The position numbers were made by a program, and so were the translations under genes. From Leeuwenhoekiella aestuarii (lineage in GTDB: Bacteria; Bacteroidota; Bacteroidia; Flavobacteriales; Flavobacteriaceae): a DNA stretch of 64,000 bases. The stretch covers positions 248,001 to 312,000 of the forward strand of contig NZ_QOVJ01000004.1 of NCBI RefSeq assembly GCF_004104055.1, read 5' to 3'. This document shows positions 54,072 to 63,300 of the stretch, piece by piece. Positions within the stretch are counted from its first letter, which is position 1; each line of letters opens with the position of its first letter. The notes beneath the pieces are model-generated. The model made no database searches, was not told the DNA's origin, and saw nothing but the letters and a program-made list of their open reading frames with translations.

Positions 54072-55391
54072 TTAGGCTATTTCGGCAATGTTATGTTTTT
54101 TATGAATCCACATCCCATAAATCGCGACACTCACAAAACAGATAACGGGTAGTAAAAAAGACAAGTTCATTTCTGATAGACCCATTACGGTAATGTCATT
54201 AACTTCTACTCCTCCTAAATCTATAATCATTCCTTGTAGCTTAGGTAACAATGCTCCACCTACGATTGCCATAACCAGACCTGCAGCGCCTATTTTAGAC
54301 TGGTCTTCTTTTAAACCTTCTAAAGCGATACCGTAAATAGTAGGGAACATAATCGAAAGAAAAAGGGAAACCATCACCAAACTGTATAAACCAGCATCTC
54401 CCTCTAAAACGACTGTTCCTAAAGCAAATAGACCTCCTAATGATGAGAAATAAAATAACAATTTGCCCGAACTTATAAACTTCAATAAATAAGTACCTAT
54501 CGCACGCCCTACCGTAAACAAGATGAATGCAACCAATTGATAATTTGCAGCTGTAGAACTGGAGATCCCTTTGGATTCAGCATATTGGTAAATGTAGGTC
54601 CAGCATCCTATTTGCGCACCCATATACAATACTAACGATATCACGCCCAGGGTGTACTTCTTATTTTTAAACAACTCTGCAAATGTATCTTTAATGCTAG
54701 GCATAGCCCCATCTCCTTTAGCCTGCGGCATTTTGTTCACCGCGATTAGGATTAAAATAGCTAAAACAACCAGACCTAAAATCACATACGGGTTCCGAAT
54801 CACCATCAAATCTGCAGATTTTATAAGGAGCTTTTGAGCTTCCGGCAGTGCCGAAAAATTCTCAACATCGTCAGATTGTAACAAATCAAGAACAAAGAAT
54901 TTTGCTACCATCAAGCCCACAATCAACCCAACCGGATTGAATGCCTGCGCCAGATTTAAACGCTGTGTGGCTGTTTTTTGATCTCCCATCGCAAGAATAT
55001 ATGGGTTTGCGGTAGTCTCTAAAAATGCCAGACCAAAGGTAAGAATGTACAATCCTAAACAGAAAAACCAGAATTGCCCGGTTGTTGCTGCGGGGTAAAA
55101 TAATAAGGCGCCACCGGCGTAGAGCGTGAGACCAACCAAAACTCCTGACTTGTACGAGAACTTACGTACGAAAAGTGCCGCCGGAAGCGCCATGCAAAAA
55201 TATCCTCCATAAAAAGCCATCTGTACCCATGCGGCTTGTGAATTGGATAATTCTAATACTTTTTTAAAAGCCTGAACCATTGGATCTGTTACCGCATTTG
55301 CAAACCCCCATAGTGCAAATAAAGATGTAACCAGAATAAAAGGGAGTAGTAATTTTTTAGGGACAACCGGAGTTGCTTGAGATGTATTCAT
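54072..55391 (-). CDS. FucP-type MFS sugar:proton symporter
   Basis: A 439-residue inner-membrane protein of the fucose/glucose-galactose permease branch. The first segment contains the family string FALWGFANAVTDPMVQAFKKVL with the transport-linked Asp. YGGYFCMALPAALFVRKFSYKSGVLVG follows, and 'LETTANPYILAMG' marks the middle. About twelve membrane segments are visible. It is first in a unit with GH92-F, and a shared operator lies 134 bases upstream. It probably imports the monosaccharide released in the periplasm (mannose is likeliest). This branch differs from the other MFS gene (34606-35769), so two cargos or affinities are possible. Confidence 0.9.
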   Translation of the reverse strand: MNTSQATPVVPKKLLLPFILVTSLFALWGFANAVTDPMVQAFKKVLELSNSQAAWVQMAFYGGYFCMALPAALFVRKFSYKSGVLVGLTLYAGGALLFYPAATTGQFWFFCLGLYILTFGLAFLETTANPYILAMGDQKTATQRLNLAQAFNPVGLIVGLMVAKFFVLDLLQSDDVENFSALPEAQKLLIKSADLMVIRNPYVILGLVVLAILILIAVNKMPQAKGDGAMPSIKDTFAELFKNKKYTLGVISLVLYMGAQIGCWTYIYQYAESKGISSSTAANYQLVAFILFTVGRAIGTYLLKFISSGKLLFYFSSLGGLFALGTVVLEGDAGLYSLVMVSLFLSIMFPTIYGIALEGLKEDQSKIGAAGLVMAIVGGALLPKLQGMIIDLGGVEVNDITVMGLSEMNLSFLLPVICFVSVAIYGMWIHKKHNIAEIA

Positions 55392-55525
55392 TTATTTAAT
55401 ATTAAAACCATTGCATTTCTGAAATCGAACCCACACAATCGTTGTAGTTGAGTACTTTCAGAAATTTTAAAACGATGTTTGTGTAAAACCTGAATTAGCG
55501 AAAACGATATCTAAAACAACACCAC

Positions 55526-55537
55526 TAAAACGTTTTA
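55526..55537. promoter_or_regulatory. Palindromic operator TAAAACGTTTTA (copy 7)
   Basis: A perfect 12-base palindrome 134 bases before the MFS start, in the gap after the CE1-like esterase. It would control the MFS-GH92-F unit. Confidence 0.75.
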
Positions 55538-55584
55538 CTTTTGTAAATCTATATTTTAAAAGTCAAAAATAAAAGTGCAATTAT

Positions 55585-56394
55585 TTATTTCTTAAAATAG
55601 GAGTTAAAAAATACCAGTTGGTATTTGATAGCATTACGCCAAAAATCCCAGGTATGCCCTCCCGGACTTGAGATAAACGTATGCGGTATATTAGTGTATT
55701 CAAGCTTCTCGTGCAGGTTTACATTAACCTTGTAAAAAAAATCAGATGTACCACATTCTATAATTAGTTTTAATGAATCAGGTGTTAATAGGTTTGTAAG
55801 GTTGATCACCGTATTGGCCTCCCATCGCTCTTTATGTTCTGCATACGACCCCAGATATGAAGCCAGTTCCCAATTGTTAGGAAATGGAGTTATATCTACG
55901 CCGCCGCTCATACTACCGGCAAGTGCATATATATCCTGATGCTTAAAAGCCAGATACAATGCACCATGTCCTCCCATACTCAAACCGGTGATTGCTCTTC
56001 CACTCTTATCATTAATAGTACTGAAATGCTGATCTACCCAATGCACCAATTCTTTTGCAACATAAGTGTCATATTTACTTTCAGGCTTAACTTCACTGTC
56101 AAAATACCAGCTACCATAGTTTCCATCAGGACATACGATAATCAGCTGGTATAGATCTGCATAATCATCCAAATCAGGTACTTGTTTTGACCACTCTGTG
56201 TAATTTCCGGAATAGCCATGTAGCAAATAAACTACTGGATATTCTTTTGATGTCGAATATCCTTCAGGAGTAATTACAATAGCATTGATATCTTTCTGCA
56301 TCGCGTCACTGTGTGTCGTAACCGTTTGTATTTTTCCGGCATAAGCCGAAATAGAAAAAGAAAGAGCCAAAAAATAAATACCTAACAAACGCAT
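55585..56394 (-). CDS. CE1-like secreted esterase
   Basis: A 269-residue alpha/beta hydrolase of the esterase-D/feruloyl-esterase form, with a signal peptide ending AYAGK. The triad is Ser139 in GLSMGGHGAL, Asp218 in GTSDFF and His247 in SSPGGHTWDFW; YLLHGYSGNYTEW gives the oxyanion region. Family members release acetyl or aromatic acyl groups from polysaccharides. It follows the sulfatase gene by 30 bases and should work with it in stripping ester groups. The acyl group is not known. Confidence 0.87.
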   Translation of the reverse strand: MRLLGIYFLALSFSISAYAGKIQTVTTHSDAMQKDINAIVITPEGYSTSKEYPVVYLLHGYSGNYTEWSKQVPDLDDYADLYQLIIVCPDGNYGSWYFDSEVKPESKYDTYVAKELVHWVDQHFSTINDKSGRAITGLSMGGHGALYLAFKHQDIYALAGSMSGGVDITPFPNNWELASYLGSYAEHKERWEANTVINLTNLLTPDSLKLIIECGTSDFFYKVNVNLHEKLEYTNIPHTFISSPGGHTWDFWRNAIKYQLVFFNSYFKK

Positions 56395-56424
56395 AGCTGA
56401 TTTTTTAGATTGAAAAGTTAGCTA

Positions 56425-58137
56425 TTAATTTGGGAAAACATCGGTTTCCTGTGCCATTGTATTCCATTCTTCTTGCATCGCAGATACCCGGTCTGGAAAT
56501 TGAGTTGCAAGATTATGCATCTCGGTACGATCTTCTTTAAGATTATACAATTCCCAAGGTGCATTAGCGTCTAACTTAACCAGTTTCCAATCACCCTTAC
56601 GCAAAGCAGCAGCTCCAAAATGTTCCCAAAACAAGGTTTCATTTATCGTGGTTTCTTCAGCATTTTTAATTGCAGAAACCATACTGTTACCCATATATGG
56701 GTCTATCTGCTTCCCATTAAATTCCTCGGGATATTCTGCACCAGAAAGCTCTAGAACGGTAGGCATAATATCTATAATATGTGCTGCAGATGATTTTACA
56801 CCTCCACGTTCTTTAATTCCGTTAGGCCAGTGAACGATAAATGGAGAGGTGATTCCTCCCTCATAAACACGTGCTTTCCAATATCTAAAAGGTGTATTGG
56901 CCACATTAGCCCATACCGGACCGATACCAGACATTACCGTTTCGGGTCCGGGAAGGTGCTCCTCACTTTTCTTTACAGGATAGTGTATCTCTTCCCCTTC
57001 TCGGGTTTCTGAAGGTCTGTCAAAACCAATTCCGTATTGTGACGGGCGCTCAGAACTTGCTCCGTTATCAGACATAAACAAAATTACTGTATTGTCTAAC
57101 TGACCGGTCGCTTCTAGCTTGTCTATAAGTTTCCCTATATTTTGATCCATACGGTCTATCATTGCTGCGTGAACCGCCATTGCTCGGGAATCCCACTTCT
57201 CATCTTTGTTTTTTGCCCAGTCTAAATCAGGAAACATAAATTCTGAAAGCTTTGTGGTATCTCCTTTAAAAATTCCTTTTTCGATCAGTTTTTTATAACG
57301 TTCTTCTCTGATTTTTTGCCATCCAGCATCGTAAACCTGTTCGTACTTTTTGATCTCTTCTTCCGGAGCCATTAGTGGCCAATGCGGTGCACAATGCGCT
57401 ACATATAGAAAGAAAGGTTTTTCTTCTTTTACAAAATGATCCACATAAGCTACTGCAGAATCCCCTATGGCATCTGTATAATAAAAATCATCTGGCACTT
57501 CTTTTACCGGCTCTGTACCATTAACCAAAGCAAACGGATCAAAATAGTCTACCACACCCCAAATGTTTCCATAATATTTATCAAAACCCCGTGCTGTTGG
57601 ATAGGTGTCTAAATCTGAAAAAGTTTCCTTTTCGGTTTGATGATTCAACCATTCTAATTGCTCATTGCCTCCCAAATCTTCAGTGGGTGAAACGTGCCAT
57701 TTTCCTACCATTCCGGTTTTATATCCCGCAGTTTTTAGAACTTCGGCTAAAGTCACTGTCTCATCATCTAGGCGACCCCGATAACCTGGAAGGTTACGAT
57801 CCATCGTCATCTGCCCTATCCCTGCCTGATGTGGATATTGTCCGGTAAGTAAAGCTGCCCGAGAAGGGCAACACCGGGAAGTATTATAAAAAGAATTGAA
57901 ACGCAAACCACCCGCCGCAAGACTATTGAGGTTAGGGGTATCAACTTCACCGCCGTAACATCCCAGATCTGAAAAACCCAAATCATCTGCCATGATCAAA
58001 ACGATATTAGGCTGATTTACCGCTGTTCCTTCGGCCTTGGCGGTATCTGTATTAGCATTTCTACAGTTAATAAACAACAAAGAAGCTGTTGATAATAGCG
58101 CAATTTTTTTAAAAAAGTTGTGAGACTTATAATTCAT
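56425..58137 (-). CDS. Type I (formylglycine) sulfatase
   Basis: A 570-residue exported arylsulfatase-type enzyme of family S1, with a lipoprotein-like signal (LLFINC). It has the metal motif MADDLGFSDLGCYGGEV and the maturation signature SRCCPSRAALLTG. Cys89 is the residue to be oxidised to formylglycine in the CxPSR form; a second Cys follows directly. VGKWHVSP, HCAPHWP and LFMSDNGASSE complete the site. A sulfatase with mannosidases suggests that the natural polymer carries sulfate, as some marine mannans do. No formylglycine-generating enzyme is encoded here, so maturation must rely on one elsewhere. A shared operator lies only 11 bases before the start codon. Confidence 0.93.
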   Translation of the reverse strand: MNYKSHNFFKKIALLSTASLLFINCRNANTDTAKAEGTAVNQPNIVLIMADDLGFSDLGCYGGEVDTPNLNSLAAGGLRFNSFYNTSRCCPSRAALLTGQYPHQAGIGQMTMDRNLPGYRGRLDDETVTLAEVLKTAGYKTGMVGKWHVSPTEDLGGNEQLEWLNHQTEKETFSDLDTYPTARGFDKYYGNIWGVVDYFDPFALVNGTEPVKEVPDDFYYTDAIGDSAVAYVDHFVKEEKPFFLYVAHCAPHWPLMAPEEEIKKYEQVYDAGWQKIREERYKKLIEKGIFKGDTTKLSEFMFPDLDWAKNKDEKWDSRAMAVHAAMIDRMDQNIGKLIDKLEATGQLDNTVILFMSDNGASSERPSQYGIGFDRPSETREGEEIHYPVKKSEEHLPGPETVMSGIGPVWANVANTPFRYWKARVYEGGITSPFIVHWPNGIKERGGVKSSAAHIIDIMPTVLELSGAEYPEEFNGKQIDPYMGNSMVSAIKNAEETTINETLFWEHFGAAALRKGDWKLVKLDANAPWELYNLKEDRTEMHNLATQFPDRVSAMQEEWNTMAQETDVFPN

Positions 58138-58148
58138 ACTAAAGATGG

Positions 58149-58160
58149 TAAAACGTTTTA
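58149..58160. promoter_or_regulatory. Palindromic operator TAAAACGTTTTA (copy 8)
   Basis: A perfect 12-base palindrome only 11 bases before the sulfatase start codon. It must overlap the leader or transcription start, a place suited to repression by roadblock. Confidence 0.75.
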
Positions 58161-58191
58161 CTTTGTGTTAAAATTAGATTTAAAAAAAGCA

Positions 58192-58232
58192 AAATCACAG
58201 TTCTCTATTAAAAAATTAGAGAACTATGATTT
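58192..58232 (-). terminator. Rho-independent terminator after GH2
   Basis: Arms 58192-58207 and 58217-58232 pair with one internal mismatch. The minus-strand 3' side continues TTTTGCTTTTTTT. It begins 22 bases past the GH2 stop and separates GH2 from the sulfatase unit. Confidence 0.82.
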
Positions 58233-58253
58233 TAAAATACTTTCTAAGATCTA

Positions 58254-60062
58254 TTAGTTATGGAGTTCATGGATAACTTCGGAATTGATTTTATTCACAC
58301 GTTTGACATCAAGTTTATCAATATCACGGTCATAGGTCATAAGACCGTTTACCTCCCCTTCTACATCTGTCGTTTGCGTATATATCGCTCCAGAAAACCC
58401 AGCACTTACGAGCTCTTTTAGCTTTTCGGCATAAGCAACATACTCGTCTGTAACTTCTTTAGAATTGTTGAATTTCACATAACCCCAGTTGTTACCTGTT
58501 TTCCATAAATGCCCTTCTAATGGCAAACCTATGCCGCCATACTCACCAATCACATTAACGCGGTTTGCATCGTACAAATACATTTTAGGAGCCGGATAAT
58601 GGTGCAGATCTAAGATGTCTCCGGTCTGGAAAAAGTTACCGCCACTTGCCGAATTCACTAAACGTGAGGGGTCGTATTCATTAGTCCAATCTGTGATCTC
58701 TACAGTTTTAAACTGCCCCCAGGATTCATTAAACGGCACCCAGATCACGATACTTGGGTATGAGTATAAATAATCCATGATTTCTTTCCACTCTTTACGG
58801 TAGATCGCTTCAGACTTGGCGCTGCGTTCAAACTCATTACCTTTATGATAATTTTGATTTTGCCAATCACGAGAATCATCCCCATTAGGCATGTCTTGCC
58901 AAACCAAAATCCCCAGGCGATCGCAATGCGTATACCAGCGTGCCGGCTCAACTTTAACATGCTTACGTATCATATTATACCCATAATCTTTGGTCTTGAT
59001 GATATCGTATTTTAAAGCTTCATCAGTAGGCGCTGTATATAAACCATCAGGCCACCAGCCTTGATCTAAAGGACCAAACTGGAAATAATCTTTATTATTC
59101 AACTGCATACGCACGATACCTTTATCATCCCGTTTTTTAGAGATTTTTCGCATAGCGAAATACCCTTTAATCACATCCTGAGATTTTCCGTTGGCGCTAA
59201 GTTCTATTTTAGTATCATACAAGAATGGAGATTCTGGAGACCATAATTTTGCGTCTGGAATAGTTATCATCAGTTGCTGACCAGCAGCTGCTTTTGCTGT
59301 TGCGATCGTTTTGTTTCCATCTAAAACCGAAACTTCAACAACATCACCATAACTAAAATCTGCTGAAGCAACATCAAACGTAACCGTGCTCTTATCAATA
59401 TCAGCAGTGGTACGCACATCTTCTATATGCTTTGCCTGCACAGGTTCTAACCAGACGGTTTGCCAAATCCCGGTTACCGGAGTATACCAGATGCCATCAG
59501 GTTTTTTAACTTGTTTCCCTCGAGGCTGTGGCCCATCGTTTGTAGGATCCCACACTTTTACCGTCAATTCTTGTTTGCCGCTTTTTAAAAACGGACTAAT
59601 ATCAAATGTAAAGGGTGTAAAACCTCCTGTATGTGAACCTATTTTAACTCCATTGATCCATACTTCAGTTTCCCAATCTACCGCACCAAAATGCAATAAA
59701 ATTTCTTTATTCTTCCAACTTGATGGAACCGTAAACTCCCGGTTATACCATACTTCTTTAGCAGCACCTACTTCTTTCATCACGCCAGATAAACTTGACT
59801 CTACCGGAAAGGGCACTAAGATCTCCCCCTCGTATGCGGTAGGTGCAGCAGCTCCTCTATTCAGAATACTATACTCCCAAAGACCGTTTAAATTCTGCCA
59901 CGTATCGCGTTGCATAATAGGACGTGGATATTCTGGTAAGACATTATTTACATCTAGTTGAGAAGCCCACTTAGTCTTAATCTTGTCACCCGCAGGTTTC
60001 CATTGTGCAGATACTGACGCAGCAACGAATAGCAGGACCGCTAAAAGTTTATTTTTTTTCAT
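58254..60062 (-). CDS. GH2-family beta-glycosidase (short form)
   Basis: A 602-residue exported GH2 enzyme (signal ending SVSAQW). It has a sugar-binding jelly roll ('NLNGLWEYSIL', VPFPVESSLSGV, WYNREFTVP, FGAVDWETEVWINGVKIGSHTGGFTPF), an Ig-like domain and a TIM barrel. The acid/base Glu446 is in PFNESWGQ and the nucleophile Glu507 in IGEYGGIG. It lacks the extra C-terminal domains of LacZ-size members. GH2 covers beta-galactosidases, beta-mannosidases and beta-glucuronidases; the specificity is not readable here. It is a single-gene unit, divergent from the hybrid sensor gene, with a CG-centred palindrome upstream. Confidence 0.9.
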   Translation of the reverse strand: MKKNKLLAVLLFVAASVSAQWKPAGDKIKTKWASQLDVNNVLPEYPRPIMQRDTWQNLNGLWEYSILNRGAAAPTAYEGEILVPFPVESSLSGVMKEVGAAKEVWYNREFTVPSSWKNKEILLHFGAVDWETEVWINGVKIGSHTGGFTPFTFDISPFLKSGKQELTVKVWDPTNDGPQPRGKQVKKPDGIWYTPVTGIWQTVWLEPVQAKHIEDVRTTADIDKSTVTFDVASADFSYGDVVEVSVLDGNKTIATAKAAAGQQLMITIPDAKLWSPESPFLYDTKIELSANGKSQDVIKGYFAMRKISKKRDDKGIVRMQLNNKDYFQFGPLDQGWWPDGLYTAPTDEALKYDIIKTKDYGYNMIRKHVKVEPARWYTHCDRLGILVWQDMPNGDDSRDWQNQNYHKGNEFERSAKSEAIYRKEWKEIMDYLYSYPSIVIWVPFNESWGQFKTVEITDWTNEYDPSRLVNSASGGNFFQTGDILDLHHYPAPKMYLYDANRVNVIGEYGGIGLPLEGHLWKTGNNWGYVKFNNSKEVTDEYVAYAEKLKELVSAGFSGAIYTQTTDVEGEVNGLMTYDRDIDKLDVKRVNKINSEVIHELHN

Positions 60063-60095
60063 ATTTGGAATTTGATTTAATTTCGATCATAAAAA

Positions 60096-60111
60096 TTTAC
60101 AACGTTGTAAA
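60096..60111. promoter_or_regulatory. 16-base palindrome TTTACAACGTTGTAAA
   Basis: A perfect palindrome with central CG, 33 bases before the GH2 start. It resembles but differs from the TAAAACGTTTTA operator. A partial copy (TTTACAACGTTAAAG) occurs at 45172-45186 beside the SusC operator array. It may bind a related LacI-type protein. Confidence 0.6.
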
Positions 60112-60315
60112 TCTTGAGAATACATTCTTTTAAGAAGTTCAAAGTAATATATACAATCACTTATTTAAAACGGGTTTTTGTATCAATTTGACATTAAATC
60201 AATTCAAAAACACCTTATTTCTAAATATTTAAAGCTATATGGGACGATATGTTGAAAGGCTGAACTGTTTTATTGCTTTGATAACTGTATCTTTTGACTC
60301 CTAATTTATTAGACC

Positions 60316-63300
60316 TTGAAATATTTTATTTACACCTTTTTTCTAACCCTTTTTTTAACGCAAAATCTGATTGCTCAGGATTATTATTTTGAGCATTATA
60401 CTGTAGAAGATGGTCTATCGCATAATACGGTTTTATCTTCTTTACAAGATTCAAAAGGTTTTTTATGGTTTGGTACTAAAGATGGTTTGAATCGTTTTGA
60501 CGGTTATTCTTTTAAACGTTTTCAGTATAAAACAAATGATAAAAAACAACTTTTAGGTAATTACGTAGAATCACTACTAGAGCTAGACGGACATATTTAT
60601 GCCGGTACAGATAATGGCTTATTTCAGTATGATTATAAGCAAGAGAATTTCACTTTAATTGAAGGTACTGAAGATATAATCATACACGATATCGAATCTG
60701 ATAGCTCGGGTAATCTCTGGTATATAGGCAACGGAACGATTTACAGATTCAATCCCGCTACAAAAACAACTATAAACTTTCCTCCCAGTAATTACTTCAC
60801 TTGTACACAGCTTTTACAAACGCCTAACGGGGCTATCATTGCTGCAGGTTTAGATGAACTTTATCTCTATGAAGAAAGCAGCGATTCTTTTAAAAGCTTA
60901 GGCTTTAAAATACCCAATGTCTTATTGTCTGCCTTTAACATCAACGCACTTCTTATGCTTAATGAAGATGTGATATTGATGGGGACACATAATTTTGGAG
61001 TGCTTTCTTTTAACCTCAAGACTAAAGAAACCGAACAGTTTTTACCGGTTGAAAATCCGTTTTATATTCACAGCCTGGCGTTACGTGACAACAAGGAACT
61101 CTGGGTCGCTTCAGAATCTGGTATTCACATTTACAATTTAGAAACTAAAGAGTATACCAACCTTACCAAAAATTACAACGACCCGTATGCCCTTTCTGAT
61201 AATGCCATCTACACCTTAACCATAGATAATAATGACGGTATCTGGGCCGGCACTTATTTTGGTGGAGTGAATCATTACACTCCTACTTCTCGATTCTTTA
61301 AAAAGTTCTTTCCCAAGCCTGCCGAAAATTCAATTGTAGGTAATGCTGTTAGAGAAATTAAAGCAGACCATAACGGCAATATTTGGATAGGTACAGAGGA
61401 TAATGGCCTTAGTAAATACAACCCTAAAACGGATACATTTACAAACTTTAAGTCTAAAGAATCCGGTGGGATCTTAACGCATCACAATATTCATGCATTA
61501 ATGCCTGATGGTGATCGCATGTGGGTGAGCTATTTTGACAACGGTATAGACCTCATAGACATCAATACCAACCGGATTTTAAAACATTATCAAGTAGGTA
61601 CTCTGGGCAAACAACGTAATAATTTTGTATTCAGTCTGGTCAAAACAAAAGAAGGAAAAGTCTATGCTGCGACAGTGCGTGGTATCAAAGTATTAGATCC
61701 CAAAACTGACCAGTTTATTATAAGCGATTATTTTCCTGAAAACTACCATTATACTTCTTTTATTGAAGATTCTCGAGGTGTACTCTGGGCCGGTACATAT
61801 TGGGATGGCATCTATTATTACAACCCTAAAAATCAAGAAAAAGGATACTATCAGGAGGAAAATTCAAAAAACAGAACAATAAGTCACAATCACATAAATG
61901 GTATTTATGAAGATGCCTCGCAGCGCTTGTGGGTTACAACAGAAAATGGATTAAATCTTTACAATCCAAATTCACAGGAATTTAAAACCTATACTACTCA
62001 AGACGGTTTTCCCAGCAACGTCTTCTATGCAATTCTAGAAGATGACTCGGGTAAATTATGGACGACTACTTCTAATGGACTAACTTCATTTGACTCCGAC
62101 TTTAAAAATTTAAATACCTATACTAAAGCACAAGGATTATTGGGTAATCAATTTAATTATAACAGTGCTTACAAAGATCCAAATGGGCGTATTTATCTGG
62201 GAAGTGTGAATGGGATGGTTAGTTTCAATCCGTCAGAATTTATGGAAAACAGCCTAGAGTCACCCTTATACCTCACTGGCTTACAGATCAACAACAAAGA
62301 AATTTCGGTAAATGAAACGGATAAAAATCCCATTTTGCCAGAATCTATCACAACATTAGATAAACTCAAACTAGGTCCTGAAGACTCATCCTTCAGTATC
62401 AATTTTGCAGCATTGGGTTATAATGCCCCTCAAATGACACAATACTGGTACAAGTTAGACGGCCTGAATACAAACTGGGTTGCTCTAGGCACCACAAACA
62501 CCGTACACTTTACAAAACTGAGCCCAGGCGATTACACGCTACACGTAAAATCGCAAAACAGTAATGGAGTTTGGAGTCAGGAAACAACTCCTTTACAAAT
62601 TGAAATTCTCCCGCCGTTTTATCTTTCTACCCTTGCATTTGTAGTGTATGCACTCTTTATAATACTGCTTATTGCTGTTGCTTTTCGCGTATATCATCTT
62701 TATCTGGCGCGAAAAAATAACCGTCGCATGAAACTTGCAAACGATAAAAAAGAAAAAGAAGTCTATCAGGCTAAAATTGAATTCTTTACCAATATTTCTC
62801 ACGAGATACGCACTCCCTTAACCCTGATTAAAAGTCCGTTGGAAAAGATCTTAAACAATAAAAAAGCATACCCTGAGATCTCAAGTCATCTTTCCATAAT
62901 GAATAAGAATACCACGCGTATTCTGAATCTCGTGAACCAGTTATTGGATTTTAGAAAAACGGAAATTGAAAATATGAGTCTCACCTTCGTTCAGACTGAC
63001 ATCTCACAACTGGTACGTAAAACAAAGAGTAGGTTTACGGAAGCTATTGCAGATAGAAATATGGAACTGCATCTGGATATTGAGGACAATGTTGTCGCCT
63101 TTGTAGATGCAGAAGCGCTTAAGAAAATAGTGAGCAATCTCATTAGTAATGCTCTAAAATACGGAGATAAACAGATCTATATCCAACTTAAAAAAGAAGC
63201 GATTCATTTTACAATTAGTGTTAAGAACGACGGGTATATCATCCCTGAAACAATGAGCAAAAAAATATTCGAGCCTTTTTATCGCCTTTCTGAAGGCGAG

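Noticed and set aside
59386-59961. 191-residue plus-strand frame opposite the GH2 gene
   Set aside because: The minus-strand GH2 jelly-roll motifs span the region. The antisense frame shows no recognisable domain or start context.
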